A stretch of 64,000 bases of DNA from Corynebacterium falsenii (lineage in GTDB: Bacteria; Actinomycetota; Actinomycetes; Mycobacteriales; Mycobacteriaceae), in NCBI RefSeq assembly GCF_020099275.1, contig NZ_CP083646.1, positions 2,170,001-2,234,000 on the forward strand, read 5' to 3'. Position 1 is the stretch's first letter. Every line of letters starts with the position of its first letter. Made by a program: the position numbers and the translations under genes. This document shows positions 28,475 to 37,814 of this stretch, piece by piece. Under the pieces are notes generated by a model, which did not search any database, was not told the DNA's origin, and was given only the letters and a program-made list of their open reading frames with translations.

Positions 28475-29992
28475 ATGCATTCCTCCTCCCATAAGCACCG
28501 CCCGGAGTTGCACATCACCGCCGAAACCGGCGTTCTTGAGGCACCCGCCGGTGCTCTCATCGTTGACGGCTCCATGCACGTGTTCCACCAGTTCCGCCCG
28601 CGCGAGTCCGCGGGGTCGCGGTGGGCCCACCAGGTCGCTTCCGAGGTGGCCTACGACTGGGACGTCTGCGACGACGTTGTGGTTCCCGAAGGCAGCGGCG
28701 ACGGCCACGATATCGACATCCTCGCCGGCTCCACTGTGGCCATCGACGAGCGCGCTGCAGAACTCTTCTTCGTGGTCACCCACCCCAAGGACGTCTCCGA
28801 TGACGACGCCCTCGGCACACACATCACCCACCGCCAGCGCGGTCCCCGCACGTTCACCATCCACCGCGCAGCCATCGACGATGTCTCCGAGCTCACGGAC
28901 GTCTCGGATGACCCCACCCACGCCGACCCGCGCGTCCGCCGCCTTGGGCCCATTGACGTGGATGATTCCCGCTACGCAGTCTCCGACCTCGTCACCCCCT
29001 GCGTGATCCACCGCCCCGATCAGACTTACCCGGATCAGCCGTGGCTCATGCTCGCCCTCGCGCTTGAAGGCAGCGAGGACGCCCGCATCGTCGTGCTCCG
29101 CTCCGCCGATCGCCAATCTTGGCAGGTCCTCGGCCCCCTCGAGCTGCCGGAGCGCACCGTTCGTGATTCCCGGCCGTTCGCCCCCCGTATGGTTTCTATG
29201 GTCGACGCCGCTACGGGCGCAACGCACGACGTACTGTTCATCACCTACGAAGGCGTTGAGGGAGAGTCCAAGGAGGTGGCTGGCTACGTGGTGGGCACCC
29301 TCAGCGGCACCGAGTTCAACGTCCGCACGCCTTTCCGACCGATCGACTACGGCCACGATTTCACTCGCCCGCGCATCATCCCCTTCGACAACCCGGTGAT
29401 GTTCGGCCTCGTGGGATCCCATCCGTCCATCGAGTCCACGTGGGCGAACTGCCTGTCCGCCCCGCGCTATCTCACGTTGTCCGAGGGCAAGCTGTACCAG
29501 GACATTCTCGGCGCTCCCTCCGCAGTTCGCGCATTCTCCGATTACGCGTTCATCTGGTCCGCTCGGATCAAGCCACACGAGGGCACGGTGACGGTCACGG
29601 TGAACGGGGAATCCGGAGACCCGCTGGCCACGATCACCTACCAGGCCTCCGAGGTGACGGTGACCCGGCACCCTGGCGGAGACAGCCGTTCCGCGGAGCT
29701 CGGCCCCGACGAATCGGGCTCGCTGACGATCTTCTACGACTCCCCCGTGTGTGAGGTCTTCGCCGACGGTGGCGCGGCCACGCTCACCAGCACGATGCCC
29801 AGCGAATCGCGCGTGGCATCCATCGACGTGTCCACCGCAGAGGGAGCTGTGGTGGAGTCCTCCATGCAAAGCTCCGGTCGGCAGATCATGCGCAGCCGCG
29901 CCGGACTGACCTCCCCGGAGGAGCAGGAGCGGTTCCAGGCCGAGGCGCTCATCGCCGACCGCGATGTGGCCGAGGACCTGTTCGAGGACTAA
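28475..29992 (+). CDS. GH32-like (beta-fructosidase fold) protein lacking the canonical nucleophile
   Basis: A 505-residue cytoplasmic protein that I place near glycoside hydrolase family 32 from several signs: an N-terminal GALIVDGSMHVFHQFRP; a central HDFTRPRIIP..VMFGLVG; STWANCLSAPRYLTLSEGKLYQ (compare the family's LPREL..GKL.Q); and a C-terminal beta-sandwich motif SPVCEVFADGGAATLTS, which is very typical of GH32. The expected WMNDPNG nucleophile motif is replaced by LEAPAGALI, so hydrolysis of fructosides is doubtful. It follows glgA after 48 bases and may take part in the same carbohydrate metabolism. The start is ATG 28475 (or ATG 28463, four codons earlier). Confidence 0.6.
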   Translation: MHSSSHKHRPELHITAETGVLEAPAGALIVDGSMHVFHQFRPRESAGSRWAHQVASEVAYDWDVCDDVVVPEGSGDGHDIDILAGSTVAIDERAAELFFVVTHPKDVSDDDALGTHITHRQRGPRTFTIHRAAIDDVSELTDVSDDPTHADPRVRRLGPIDVDDSRYAVSDLVTPCVIHRPDQTYPDQPWLMLALALEGSEDARIVVLRSADRQSWQVLGPLELPERTVRDSRPFAPRMVSMVDAATGATHDVLFITYEGVEGESKEVAGYVVGTLSGTEFNVRTPFRPIDYGHDFTRPRIIPFDNPVMFGLVGSHPSIESTWANCLSAPRYLTLSEGKLYQDILGAPSAVRAFSDYAFIWSARIKPHEGTVTVTVNGESGDPLATITYQASEVTVTRHPGGDSRSAELGPDESGSLTIFYDSPVCEVFADGGAATLTSTMPSESRVASIDVSTAEGAVVESSMQSSGRQIMRSRAGLTSPEEQERFQAEALIADRDVAEDLFED

Positions 29993-30004
29993 ACCCAGAC
30001 TCCC

Positions 30005-30874
30005 CTAGGCCTTAGCCAGGCGGGTGATCGCCGCGCGGGCGGTCACTTCCATGGTGTCCGGCAGCGCGGCAATGCGCTCCGCCAGCACGTCCGGGTGAAT
30101 GTGGCGAGCAGACGGGCTCATGCCGATCTGCGCCGCGATGCTGGCCTGGTCCAAGTTCATGGTGAACTCGATCGTCTCGGAAGGCTCGACCGGCACGAGG
30201 TGACCGGAGGCCTGGGCGATCATGCGATCCACCTTGCCCTTTTCCACGTCGATGATGCCCAAGGGCTCGCGCAGCTCCCCGAGGTGACCGACCTCAGCGG
30301 TGAGCACCACCACCTGTCCCCCTGGGGTCAGGATGCGCGCGAACTCCGCAGCATTGCGTGGGGCGAAGACAACCATGATGGCGTCGACGCTTTCGGAGCG
30401 GATCGGCAACCGCGACCACGCATCGGCCACCACAGCACCGACGCGCGGGTGGGCGCTGGCCAACCGCTTGGCGGCGGCGGTGGACACATCAATGCCGATG
30501 CCGCGGGAGCCGTCGATGGTATCCAGCGTGTGCGAAAGGTAGTAGCCGGTGCCGGCGCCGATCTCCACGATGGAGGGGGCGGCGTCGTGTGCCACTCCAC
30601 CATCGTCGAGGACGGTTTCCACGTGCTGAGTGACGGACTCCACGAACGGGGCAAAGTGGCCACCCGATAGGAAGGTCTCGCGGGCTTGGATCATGGAGGC
30701 GTCGTCGCCCGAATACCGCAGGCCGGACCCACCGGCCAAGGTCACGTACCCCTGGCGTGCAACGTCGTAGCTATGACCAGACTCGGAGACGAGAGTGCGC
30801 CACTCCTCGTCGCCCGCAGTCAGCCGCGACCCATCTACGGGATCGGCCAGGAGGTCAATCACATCTGCAAGCAC
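30005..30874 (-). CDS. 23S rRNA (guanine) methyltransferase RlmA-like
   Basis: A 289-residue SAM-dependent methyltransferase of the RlmA type (N1 methylation of 23S rRNA G745/G748). It shows the order N-terminal substrate domain, the typical FLSGGHFAPFVE segment (~69-80), then SAM motif IVEIGAGTGYYLSHTLD (~102-118) and MVVFAPRNAAEFARILTPGGQVVVLTA (~167-193). The zinc-binding cysteines of the E. coli N-terminal domain are absent (LADPVDGSRL instead of a CP..C start). The start is GTG 30874 with AAGGA eight bases upstream. It is convergent with the GH32-like gene (12 bases between stops). Confidence 0.8.
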   Translation of the reverse strand: MLADVIDLLADPVDGSRLTAGDEEWRTLVSESGHSYDVARQGYVTLAGGSGLRYSGDDASMIQARETFLSGGHFAPFVESVTQHVETVLDDGGVAHDAAPSIVEIGAGTGYYLSHTLDTIDGSRGIGIDVSTAAAKRLASAHPRVGAVVADAWSRLPIRSESVDAIMVVFAPRNAAEFARILTPGGQVVVLTAEVGHLGELREPLGIIDVEKGKVDRMIAQASGHLVPVEPSETIEFTMNLDQASIAAQIGMSPSARHIHPDVLAERIAALPDTMEVTARAAITRLAKA

Positions 30875-31074
30875 GCCACAGTCCTTCCGCGTTGATAATG
30901 TTGATTATGCTGTCTCTTGTTGTCAATCGTTGCGTCGCGCTGTCTTCGATAGCGTTTCGCGTTCGGTTCCGAATCTTATCCCACTGGGCCAACCCGGCCG
31001 AACCCAGCACCCACGGAAGATACCCGTGGACGGCGACAACCCGCGGGGGTCACGGGGAGTCGTGCCGGAGGATC

Positions 31075-32526
31075 CTAGCGCATGAGCCACTGGATGAGGG
31101 TGCGGGCACCGAAGCCCGTGCCCAAAGGGGTGACCTCGTCATAGGTGGACTCCGCGCGGCCGGGCCCGGCGATGTCTAGGTGCACGAAGGGCACGTCGCG
31201 GGAGAAACGGCGCAGGAACATGGCTGCGGTCGTGGCACCCGGGCCCTTGGGGGTCTGCCGGACGTCCGCGATGGAGGAATCCACGGACTCCTCCAGGTAG
31301 TCGGGCATGGGCAGTGGCCACCAGCGCTCCCCCACGGCCGAGCCGCGGCGGGCGAGCTTGACTCCCACGCCCCAGTTCTTCGCGAACACCGCGCCGGTGC
31401 GCAGGCCCAGAGCAACCTTTGCCGCGCCCGTGAGCGTGGCGATGCTGACGATCACGCCGGGCTTGAACTTCTTGGTGGCATAGCTGATGGCATCGGCCAG
31501 CAGCATGCGGCCCTCGGCGTCCGTGTTGGAAACTTCCGTGGTGATCCCGCCGTAGTGTTCCACTACGTCGCCGGGGCGGTAAGCGTTGCCGCCGACCATG
31601 TTTTCCGCGGTGGGGATGAGCGCCACGACCTTGCGGGGAACCTGGCGCTGCGCGAGGGTGCGGAAGGCCGCGATCACGCTGGCGCCGCCAGTCATATCGG
31701 TGCGCATGGTGTCCATGCCCTGGGAAGGCTTGATGCTAATGCCGCCGGTATCGAAGGTGACACCCTTGCCCACCAACACCACGGTCTGGCGCTTGCGCTT
31801 CTTGCCCACAACCTCTGGGTCCCACACCAGCTCAATGAGGTAGGGCGGCCGGGTGGAACCCTTGCCGACGGCGAGGATGCCGCCGAAACCCTTGTCCTTG
31901 AGCCAGGCCTCATCGCGCAGGCGGATCTTCACGCCTTCGATGCCCTGCACAACATTGCGCGCCTGGGTGGCCAGCCACTCGGGAGACTTCACGTTGGCGG
32001 GGGCATTGGCGAGATCGCGGGACAGGCTCGTGGCGGCGCCCAGCGCGGATCCTGCATCGAGAGCACGCTCGAGCGTGGCAGTCTCGCGGCCAGCGGGCAG
32101 AACCACGTGGACTCGCCGCACCTTCGCGGGGCGGCGGCGGTTCGTGGTGACAAAGGTGTGCCCGCCGACGGTCAGGCCGATGGCCAGCGAGCGGAGGTTC
32201 TCCGCCGTGGCGGTCTCCGGCACGGTGATCTGCACCAGGTGCTTCTTGGCGCGGACGGGGTGGTGCTCGATGACCGTGTTGAGGCGCCGGACGATTGTTG
32301 CACCAGCGGCGCGCCAGCCATCATCGGCAAACTCGGAGCCCATGGTGAGGTCGATGGGACGGGTCGGCTTCTCCGGAACCTCGATGGCCCAGCTCCCGTC
32401 CGCCTGCAGCTCCATGTCCCCCGCGGTTCCCACGGTGATGTTCACGGGCATGACCTCGGAGCCGTCCTGAGGGGCACCCGAGGTGATGCGGACTACTTTC
32501 TGCGGAATGGACGGGATAGGGGTCAC
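31075..32526 (-). CDS. pepA: Leucyl aminopeptidase (M17)
   Basis: A 483-residue cytosolic aminopeptidase releasing N-terminal residues. The N-terminal domain (1-180) is variable. The C-terminal catalytic domain has the zinc/manganese ligands: VGKGVTFDTGG (~252-262) with the Lys and Asp ligands, the signature NTDAEGR (~332-338) with Asp and Glu ligands, and TRTDMTGGASV-type segment before it. GTG 32526 has GGAGGA upstream and overlaps the stop of the DivIVA-domain gene by four bases (GTGA), indicating translational coupling. Confidence 0.92.
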   Translation of the reverse strand: MTPIPSIPQKVVRITSGAPQDGSEVMPVNITVGTAGDMELQADGSWAIEVPEKPTRPIDLTMGSEFADDGWRAAGATIVRRLNTVIEHHPVRAKKHLVQITVPETATAENLRSLAIGLTVGGHTFVTTNRRRPAKVRRVHVVLPAGRETATLERALDAGSALGAATSLSRDLANAPANVKSPEWLATQARNVVQGIEGVKIRLRDEAWLKDKGFGGILAVGKGSTRPPYLIELVWDPEVVGKKRKRQTVVLVGKGVTFDTGGISIKPSQGMDTMRTDMTGGASVIAAFRTLAQRQVPRKVVALIPTAENMVGGNAYRPGDVVEHYGGITTEVSNTDAEGRMLLADAISYATKKFKPGVIVSIATLTGAAKVALGLRTGAVFAKNWGVGVKLARRGSAVGERWWPLPMPDYLEESVDSSIADVRQTPKGPGATTAAMFLRRFSRDVPFVHLDIAGPGRAESTYDEVTPLGTGFGARTLIQWLMR

Positions 32527-32855
32527 GATGAATATCCTCCGGGATTCGTATCCTGATTGCGCTGATTGTCCTGACTGCGCTCGAGGTGTTCCAATTCGGC
32601 CAGTCGTTGCTGCACCCGATCCAGAAAGTAATCAACTTCCTGGGGACTGTACCCGCGGGCGGACAACGTGAAAGCCACGTTGTTCATGCCTTCGGCGGTG
32701 ATGGGCATCTGCTGCCACTGGCGGACATGCTCGCGGTCCACCACGGACTTTGCCACGGGCGGCAGAGCCTCGCCGCGCCCAAAGACCTTGCCTAGGAGGT
32801 AGGCCAGCAGCGCACCCACGATAAGGGCGCCCACCAAAGACATGATCCAGTACAT
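32523..32855 (-). CDS. Membrane-anchored DivIVA-domain protein
   Basis: A 110-residue protein: one N-terminal membrane helix (IMSLVGALIVGALLAYLLGKVF, 4-25), then a single DivIVA motif FTLSARGYSPQEVDYFLDRVQQRLAELE (~62-89) predicted to be coiled coil, and a Gln/Asn-rich tail. Such short DivIVA-domain proteins occur at this locus in mycobacteria too. A role in polar growth or envelope assembly is a guess from the domain. It overlaps pepA by four bases. Confidence 0.8.
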   Translation of the reverse strand: MYWIMSLVGALIVGALLAYLLGKVFGRGEALPPVAKSVVDREHVRQWQQMPITAEGMNNVAFTLSARGYSPQEVDYFLDRVQQRLAELEHLERSQDNQRNQDTNPGGYSS

Positions 32856-32900
32856 AGCGTTTAATCTACCTTGCTCTCCATCGGAGGCTACCCACCGCGG

Positions 32901-33743
32901 TTAGCCCTCGGTGGATTCCTCCTGTTCCAAGGTGTCGAGTTCTTCAGCGATAGCTTCCTGCTGACGCTGCAGCTCGTATTGGCGGGTCTTGAGGTGTTCC
33001 ACGCGGTCCTTGTGCGCCTCCACGCAGATGTTGATGGCTTCCTCCGGATCATCGGTCACGTGGAAGAGGTCCTCGTCCTCCGGTGAAATCATGCCCTCGG
33101 TGACGAGGCGCTCATGGATCCAGTCGGTCAGGCCGGACCAGAACTCCTTGCCGATGAGGATGATGGGGAACCTACGGATCTTCTCCGTCTGCACCATCAC
33201 GAGCGCCTCGAAGAGCTCATCGAGGGTGCCGAAGCCACCGGGCAGGCAGATGAATGCCTGGCTGTATTTGAGGAACATCGTCTTGCGCACGAAGAAGTAC
33301 CGGAAGTTCAGGCCCATATCCACCCACTGGTTGAGCCCCTGCTCCATCGGTAGCTCGATTCCCAGGCCGATGGACATGCCGCCGGATTCCTTGGCACCTC
33401 GGTTCGGCGCTTCCATAAGGCCGGGGCCACCGCCGGTGATCGTGGCGTATCCCGCCTTGTTGATGAGTTCGCCGAGCTTCCGGCCCGTCTCGTAGTAGGG
33501 GTGATCGGGCTTGACCCGCGCGGAGCCGAAGACCGTGATGGCCTTCGGGATCTTCGCCAAGGCGCCGAAGCCGTCCACGAACTCCGATTGGATGCGCATG
33601 ACGCGCCACGGGTCGGTGTGCAGCCACTCCACGTTGGTCTGCTGATCCAGCAGACGCTGGTCGGTGGTGGATGCCTGCTTCTTGCGGTGCTGTTCGCCAC
33701 GCAGCAGCAGCGGTCCCCGCATACTGAAATCACTGTTGGTCAT
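32901..33743 (-). CDS. LOG-family Rossmann protein (TIGR00730, nucleotide 5'-monophosphate phosphoribohydrolase type)
   Basis: A 280-residue protein of the LOG/lysine-decarboxylase-like family. It has ITVFGSARV (~69-77), TGGGPGLMEAPNRGA (~102-116) and the diagnostic PGGFGTLDE (~168-176). Members hydrolyse the N-glycosidic bond of nucleoside monophosphates such as cytokinin riboside phosphates. The N-terminal 60 residues and a Gln/Glu-rich coiled C-terminus (~240-280) are extensions. The start ATG 33743 has a weak upstream purine stretch. It precedes the DivIVA-domain gene by 45 bases and probably heads that operon. Confidence 0.85.
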   Translation of the reverse strand: MTNSDFSMRGPLLLRGEQHRKKQASTTDQRLLDQQTNVEWLHTDPWRVMRIQSEFVDGFGALAKIPKAITVFGSARVKPDHPYYETGRKLGELINKAGYATITGGGPGLMEAPNRGAKESGGMSIGLGIELPMEQGLNQWVDMGLNFRYFFVRKTMFLKYSQAFICLPGGFGTLDELFEALVMVQTEKIRRFPIILIGKEFWSGLTDWIHERLVTEGMISPEDEDLFHVTDDPEEAINICVEAHKDRVEHLKTRQYELQRQQEAIAEELDTLEQEESTEG

Positions 33744-33767
33744 GGTGGTGTGCCTTTCTTGCCGTCG

Positions 33768-33819
33768 CTGATCCAGTCACCGGTCTGGTCAACAGTCAAG
33801 TCACTGATCCAGTCACTGG
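33768..33819. repeat. Direct repeat of 16 bp upstream of the LOG gene
   Basis: CTGATCCAGTCACCGG at 33768-33783 recurs with one change at 33804-33819, 36 bases apart, in the short gap between the LOG gene start and the dapE stop. Confidence 0.6.
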
Positions 33820-33847
33820 CCTAGCTTGTGAAAACTTTGAATTGTTC

Positions 33848-35002
33848 CTAGTTGCTCTTCGTGGTCAAAAAGGCCACCAGCTGCTCGCTGACCTGCTCAA
33901 TATCGGCCACCGGGCAGCGTTCGTCCTTGGTGTGGCACAGGCCCGGGTTGCCTGGGCCGAAGTTCACGGCGGGCACTCCCAGCCCGGAGAATCGGGACAC
34001 ATCGGTCCACCCGTACTTAGGCCCCACGTTTCCACCTGTGGCGGCGACCAGCGCCGCGGCCGCCGGTTGATCCAATCCGGGAAGGGCGCCCGCAGCGGCG
34101 TCGTCCACCTCCACCGAAAAACCATCGGACGGGTGATCGGGCGTGCCGACCCCGAGCACCTCGAAGGTGTGGGCCAAGGCCTCGTCGACGGTGCGGTTCG
34201 GGGCGTAGCGGAAGTTAATGAAAGCCCATGCCTCGTCCGGAATGGTGTTCGTGGCCACGCCGGACTCCGCGACCACTGCGTTCAGGCCCTCACGGTAGGT
34301 CAGCCCGTCGATCTCCACCTGCTGCGGCTCGTAATCCGCCACGCGGACCAGCACGCGGGCCAAGTCATGGAGTGCGTTGTGCCCCAGCCACGAGCGGGCG
34401 GAGTGCGCGCGCTCGCCGTGGGCGGTCACCTTCACGCGGATGGTGCCCTGGCAACCCGCCTCGATCTTGCCTGCCGAGGGCTCCCCCAGCAGCGCGAGGT
34501 TACCTTGGAGCAACTCCGGGGATTCCTCGGCCAAGTGGTGCAAGCCGTTGTACTTAGTGGCGACTTCCTCGCCTTCGTAAAGCACGAGGGTCAGGTCGCA
34601 CTGCAGATCCGGGGAATTCGCCAGCGAAGCGAAAGCGTGGATGTAGCAAGCATCGCCGGATTTCATGTCCACGGAACCGAGGCCGAAGATCGTATCAGCC
34701 CCCGTGTCGGGGTCCGGGCCGCGGCGGGAAGGCACATTATCGGCCGGGGGTACCGTGTCAATGTGCCCGGCCAAGACCACTCTCTCCCCCAAATTGCGGT
34801 GGGTGCGCGCCACGAGCGTATTGCCGCGGCGGATGACCTCCACGTTGTCGATGGTGCGCAGAGCGGGCTCCAACGCATCGACAATGTCCTGTTCATGGTG
34901 CGATTCGCTATAAATATCCACCAGCTGTTCGGTCAAAGTGACCACATCGGCATGGATATCGATCGCGTGGTTGGTGTTCGGGGATTGTTCTGAATCATTC
35001 AT
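33848..35002 (-). CDS. dapE: Succinyl-diaminopimelate desuccinylase
   Basis: A 384-residue M20-family metallopeptidase that removes succinate from N-succinyl-LL-diaminopimelate in lysine and peptidoglycan precursor synthesis. The zinc ligands are visible in VVLAGHIDTVPPADN (~74-88, HxD), SVDMKSGDA (~109-117) and LYEGEEVATKYNG (~139-151, GEE). I chose ATG 35002 (MNDSEQS): a -10-like TAGGAT lies eight bases before it, suggesting a leaderless message; the frame stays open 41 codons further into the divergent permease gene. dapD is nearby on the opposite strand. Confidence 0.93.
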   Translation of the reverse strand: MNDSEQSPNTNHAIDIHADVVTLTEQLVDIYSESHHEQDIVDALEPALRTIDNVEVIRRGNTLVARTHRNLGERVVLAGHIDTVPPADNVPSRRGPDPDTGADTIFGLGSVDMKSGDACYIHAFASLANSPDLQCDLTLVLYEGEEVATKYNGLHHLAEESPELLQGNLALLGEPSAGKIEAGCQGTIRVKVTAHGERAHSARSWLGHNALHDLARVLVRVADYEPQQVEIDGLTYREGLNAVVAESGVATNTIPDEAWAFINFRYAPNRTVDEALAHTFEVLGVGTPDHPSDGFSVEVDDAAAGALPGLDQPAAAALVAATGGNVGPKYGWTDVSRFSGLGVPAVNFGPGNPGLCHTKDERCPVADIEQVSEQLVAFLTTKSN

Positions 35003-35010
35003 CCCCACAG

Positions 35011-35016
35011 ATCCTA
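35011..35016 (-). promoter_or_regulatory. -10 hexamer TAGGAT for dapE
   Basis: On the minus strand TAGGAT ends eight bases before ATG 35002, consistent with a leaderless or near-leaderless transcript. Confidence 0.45.
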
Positions 35017-35062
35017 GGCTGAAATTTTGCAGTTCGCTTACTATCCCCACCTGCACGTGTGG

Positions 35063-35068
35063 TCTAAT
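35063..35068 (+). promoter_or_regulatory. -10 hexamer TCTAAT for the amino acid permease
   Basis: TCTAAT ends seven bases before ATG 35076. It sits back to back with the dapE -10 element, about 50 bases away. Confidence 0.45.
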
Positions 35069-35075
35069 TTTACGT

Positions 35076-36527
35076 ATGTCTAACTCCGCGCACTCGGGTG
35101 CACAACCCGCCTCAGGAGCCGCCACGCACGATGCGGCTGCAGAATCGAATACCGCCGGGGCTCACCACGGGCCGAACCAACTGGGCAAAGGATTGAAGAC
35201 CCGCCACCTCACGATGATGGGCTTGGGTTCCGCCATCGGCGCCGGCCTGTTCTTGGGTACCGGCGTGGGCATCAAGGCCGCTGGCCCGGCTGTGTTGCTC
35301 TCCTACCTCGTGGCGGGCATCATCGTCATCTTCGTGATGCAGATGCTCGGCGAGATGGCTGCGGCGCGCCCGGCCTCCGGCACGTTCGCCACGTACGGCC
35401 GCATGGCGTTCGGCAACTGGGCCGGGTTCTCCCTGGGTTGGCTGTACTGGTTCATGCTCATCATGGTGATGGGCGCGGAGATCACCGGCGCCGGTGCGAT
35501 CATGGGCAACTGGTTCGGGGTGCCGGGCTGGATCCCGGGCCTGGTAGCCGTGGTGTTCTTCACCGCCGTGAACCTGGCTGCGGTGCGCGGCTTCGGCGAG
35601 TTCGAGTACTGGTTCGCCTTCATCAAGGTGGCCGTGATCATCCTGTTCCTGCTGGTCGGCATCGGCCTGCTGCTGGGCCTGTTCCCCAACTACGAGTCCC
35701 CCGGCCTGAGCCACTTCAAGGATTTCGCCCCGAACGGCATGTCCGGCATCGCCGCTGGCCTGCTGGCCGTGGCCTTCGCGTTCGGTGGCATCGAGATCGT
35801 GACGATCGCCGCTGCCGAGTCCGAGCACCCGTCTGAGTCCATCGCCAGTGCTGTGCGCGCGGTGATCTGGCGTATCTCGATCTTCTACCTGGGTGCGGTG
35901 TTCGTGATCACCGCCCTGCTGCCCTACGAGACCTTGGGCGAGGCATCCGGCGCGGCGGATTCCCCGTTCACTCGTGTGCTGGCGCTGGCTAACATCCCTG
36001 GCGTGGTGGTGTTTATGGAGATCATCATTGTGCTGGCCCTGCTGTCTGCGTTTAATGCGCAGATCTACGCCACCTCTCGGTTGATGTACAGCTTCTCCAA
36101 GACCGGCTACGCCCCCAAGACGTTCCGCAAGCTCAACCGCAGCCAGGTGCCGATCCACGCCGTGTGGTGCTCGCTGGTCTTCGCGTTCCTGTCCGTGGCT
36201 CTGCAGATCTGGGGTCCCGCCAACCTCATCACCATCCTGTTCAACGCCGTGGGCGGTTCGCTGCTGGTGATCTGGGTCATGATCAGCCTGTCGGAGATTA
36301 AGCTGCGCCCGCAGTTCGAGGCCGAGGGCTCCCTCAAGGTGAAGATGTGGGGCTACCCCGTGTTGCCGTGGGTCGCAGTGATCCTGCTGGCCGGGTTGGC
36401 GATCCTCATGCTCTTCGACACCGGCGCCCGCATGCAGGTCATCACCGTGGCCGTGGCGTTTACGGTGCTGTGCCTGATCGGTGTTGTGGTTGACAAGCGC
36501 GGCGGGGTGCGCGCCGAGCACACCTAA
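35076..36527 (+). CDS. Amino acid permease (APC superfamily, AAT type)
   Basis: A 483-residue transporter with 12 predicted helices. The N-terminal family motif HLTMMGLGSAIGAGLFLGTGVGIKAAGPA (~45-73) and EMAAARPASGTFATYG (~92-107) identify the AAT group (AroP, GabP, CycA relatives). In C. glutamicum an aroP gene lies next to dapE, so aromatic amino acid uptake is plausible but unproven here. ATG 35076 is supported by the -10 element directly in front; the longer open frame overlaps dapE. A strong terminator follows. Confidence 0.85.
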   Translation: MSNSAHSGAQPASGAATHDAAAESNTAGAHHGPNQLGKGLKTRHLTMMGLGSAIGAGLFLGTGVGIKAAGPAVLLSYLVAGIIVIFVMQMLGEMAAARPASGTFATYGRMAFGNWAGFSLGWLYWFMLIMVMGAEITGAGAIMGNWFGVPGWIPGLVAVVFFTAVNLAAVRGFGEFEYWFAFIKVAVIILFLLVGIGLLLGLFPNYESPGLSHFKDFAPNGMSGIAAGLLAVAFAFGGIEIVTIAAAESEHPSESIASAVRAVIWRISIFYLGAVFVITALLPYETLGEASGAADSPFTRVLALANIPGVVVFMEIIIVLALLSAFNAQIYATSRLMYSFSKTGYAPKTFRKLNRSQVPIHAVWCSLVFAFLSVALQIWGPANLITILFNAVGGSLLVIWVMISLSEIKLRPQFEAEGSLKVKMWGYPVLPWVAVILLAGLAILMLFDTGARMQVITVAVAFTVLCLIGVVVDKRGGVRAEHT

Positions 36528-36546
36528 CCCACTCCCCTTCGCGATT

Positions 36547-36607
36547 CCCCATGTGGAACCCCGCCGAGCCCCGCGGCTTGGTGGCGGCCACATGGGGTTT
36601 GTTTATT
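36547..36607 (+). terminator. Intrinsic terminator after the permease gene
   Basis: CCCCATGTGG at 36547-36556 pairs perfectly with 36588-36597, with a GC-rich inner region, followed by TTTGTTTATT. Confidence 0.85.
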
Positions 36608-36648
36608 CTCGACGCCGCCACGTGCCGATCTTCTCCCTGCCTGTTGGG

Positions 36649-36654
36649 TAGACT
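36649..36654 (+). promoter_or_regulatory. -10 hexamer TAGACT for dapD
   Basis: TAGACT ends eight bases before ATG 36663, predicting a leader of about two bases. Confidence 0.45.
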
Positions 36655-36662
36655 GAACCATT

Positions 36663-37658
36663 ATGACTGGAGCAATCGGAAATGGTTTTGCAACACTGAC
36701 GAACGATGGAACCGTGCTCGATGCATGGTTCTACGACTTTGACCTGACGGACGAGGCACCCCAGGGTGGCGCCAAGGGCACCGAGCGCCTGGACGCCGGA
36801 GATGCCAACGCGGTGGATCCGCGCTTCTCCGAGCTGGCCGGCGAGGATGAGCTGCGCGGTGTGACCCGCGCGGCGATCCGCACAGTCATCGAGGATCTCG
36901 ACGCCGCCCCGGAGGACACCTACGATGCCTACCTGCGCCTGCACTTGATTTCCGGGCGCAAGCTCAAGCCGCACGGCTGCAACCTGGATGGCGTGTTCGG
37001 CAAGCTGAACAATGTGGTGTGGACCAACCACGGCCCCTGCGCTGTGGAGGGCTTCGAGATCGTACGCGGCCGCCTGGAAGCCCAGCGCGGACCTGTGACC
37101 GTGTACAGCATCGACAAGTTCCCCCGCATGGTCGACTACGTGGTGCCCACCGGCGTGCGCATCGGTGACGCCGACCGCGTTCGCCTGGGCGCTCACTTGG
37201 CTGAGGGCACCACCGTGATGCACGAGGGCTTCGTGAATTTCAACGCAGGCACCCTGGGCTCCTCCATGGTGGAGGGCCGCATCTCCGGCGGCGTGGTCGT
37301 GGGCAACGGCTCCGACATCGGCGGCGGCGCGTCGATCATGGGCACCCTGTCCGGTGGCGGCAAGCAGGTCATCTCCATCGGCGAGAGCTGCCTGTTAGGC
37401 GCCAACTCCGGTGTGGGCATCTCCTTGGGCGACCACGTCACCGTGGAGGCCGGCCTGTACGTGACCTTCGGCACCAAGGTCACCGTCTACGGCATCGTTG
37501 CTGAGGAGGCCGATGTGGAGGACGGCACCGTGGTGAAGGCCGCAGAGCTGTCTGGCCACAGCAACATTCTGTTCCGCCGCAATTCCACCACCGGTGCGGT
37601 CGAGGCCGTTCCGGCCGGTCGCGCGGTCACCCTGAACGAGGATCTGCACAAGAACTAA
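36663..37658 (+). CDS. dapD: Tetrahydrodipicolinate N-succinyltransferase (actinobacterial DapD)
   Basis: A 331-residue trimeric left-handed beta-helix enzyme that succinylates tetrahydrodipicolinate, the committed step of the succinylase branch to meso-diaminopimelate and lysine. Hexapeptide repeats run from ~150 to ~285 ([44 protein letters not shown]). The actinobacterial form has its own N-terminal domain (1-140). The C-terminus ends LNEDLHKN. A perfect terminator follows. Confidence 0.94.
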   Translation: MTGAIGNGFATLTNDGTVLDAWFYDFDLTDEAPQGGAKGTERLDAGDANAVDPRFSELAGEDELRGVTRAAIRTVIEDLDAAPEDTYDAYLRLHLISGRKLKPHGCNLDGVFGKLNNVVWTNHGPCAVEGFEIVRGRLEAQRGPVTVYSIDKFPRMVDYVVPTGVRIGDADRVRLGAHLAEGTTVMHEGFVNFNAGTLGSSMVEGRISGGVVVGNGSDIGGGASIMGTLSGGGKQVISIGESCLLGANSGVGISLGDHVTVEAGLYVTFGTKVTVYGIVAEEADVEDGTVVKAAELSGHSNILFRRNSTTGAVEAVPAGRAVTLNEDLHKN

Positions 37659-37695
37659 CCTCTTGTCGCTCGCGCGGCCGCGAGACACCAATCTG

Positions 37696-37725
37696 AAGAA
37701 CCCACTCGTGCAGTGGGTTCTTTTT
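37696..37725 (+). terminator. Intrinsic terminator after dapD
   Basis: AAGAACCCACT at 37696-37706 pairs perfectly with 37712-37722 around a five-base loop, and runs into a U-tract. Confidence 0.93.
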
Positions 37726-37749
37726 GTGCTTAGGGTTGCTGTACAGTCG

Positions 37750-37770
37750 TTATTAGAAACTTATTGAAAC
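37750..37770. promoter_or_regulatory. Direct repeat in front of the CDF gene, possible operator
   Basis: TTATTAGAAAC (37750-37760) is followed at once by TTATTGAAAC (37761-37770). It lies 45 bases before the start of the metal exporter gene, where a metal-sensing repressor would bind. Confidence 0.4.
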
Positions 37771-37814
37771 TGGCTGGTCGATCACCGGCTCGGTGGCGAG
37801 GAGAGCGATTACCT

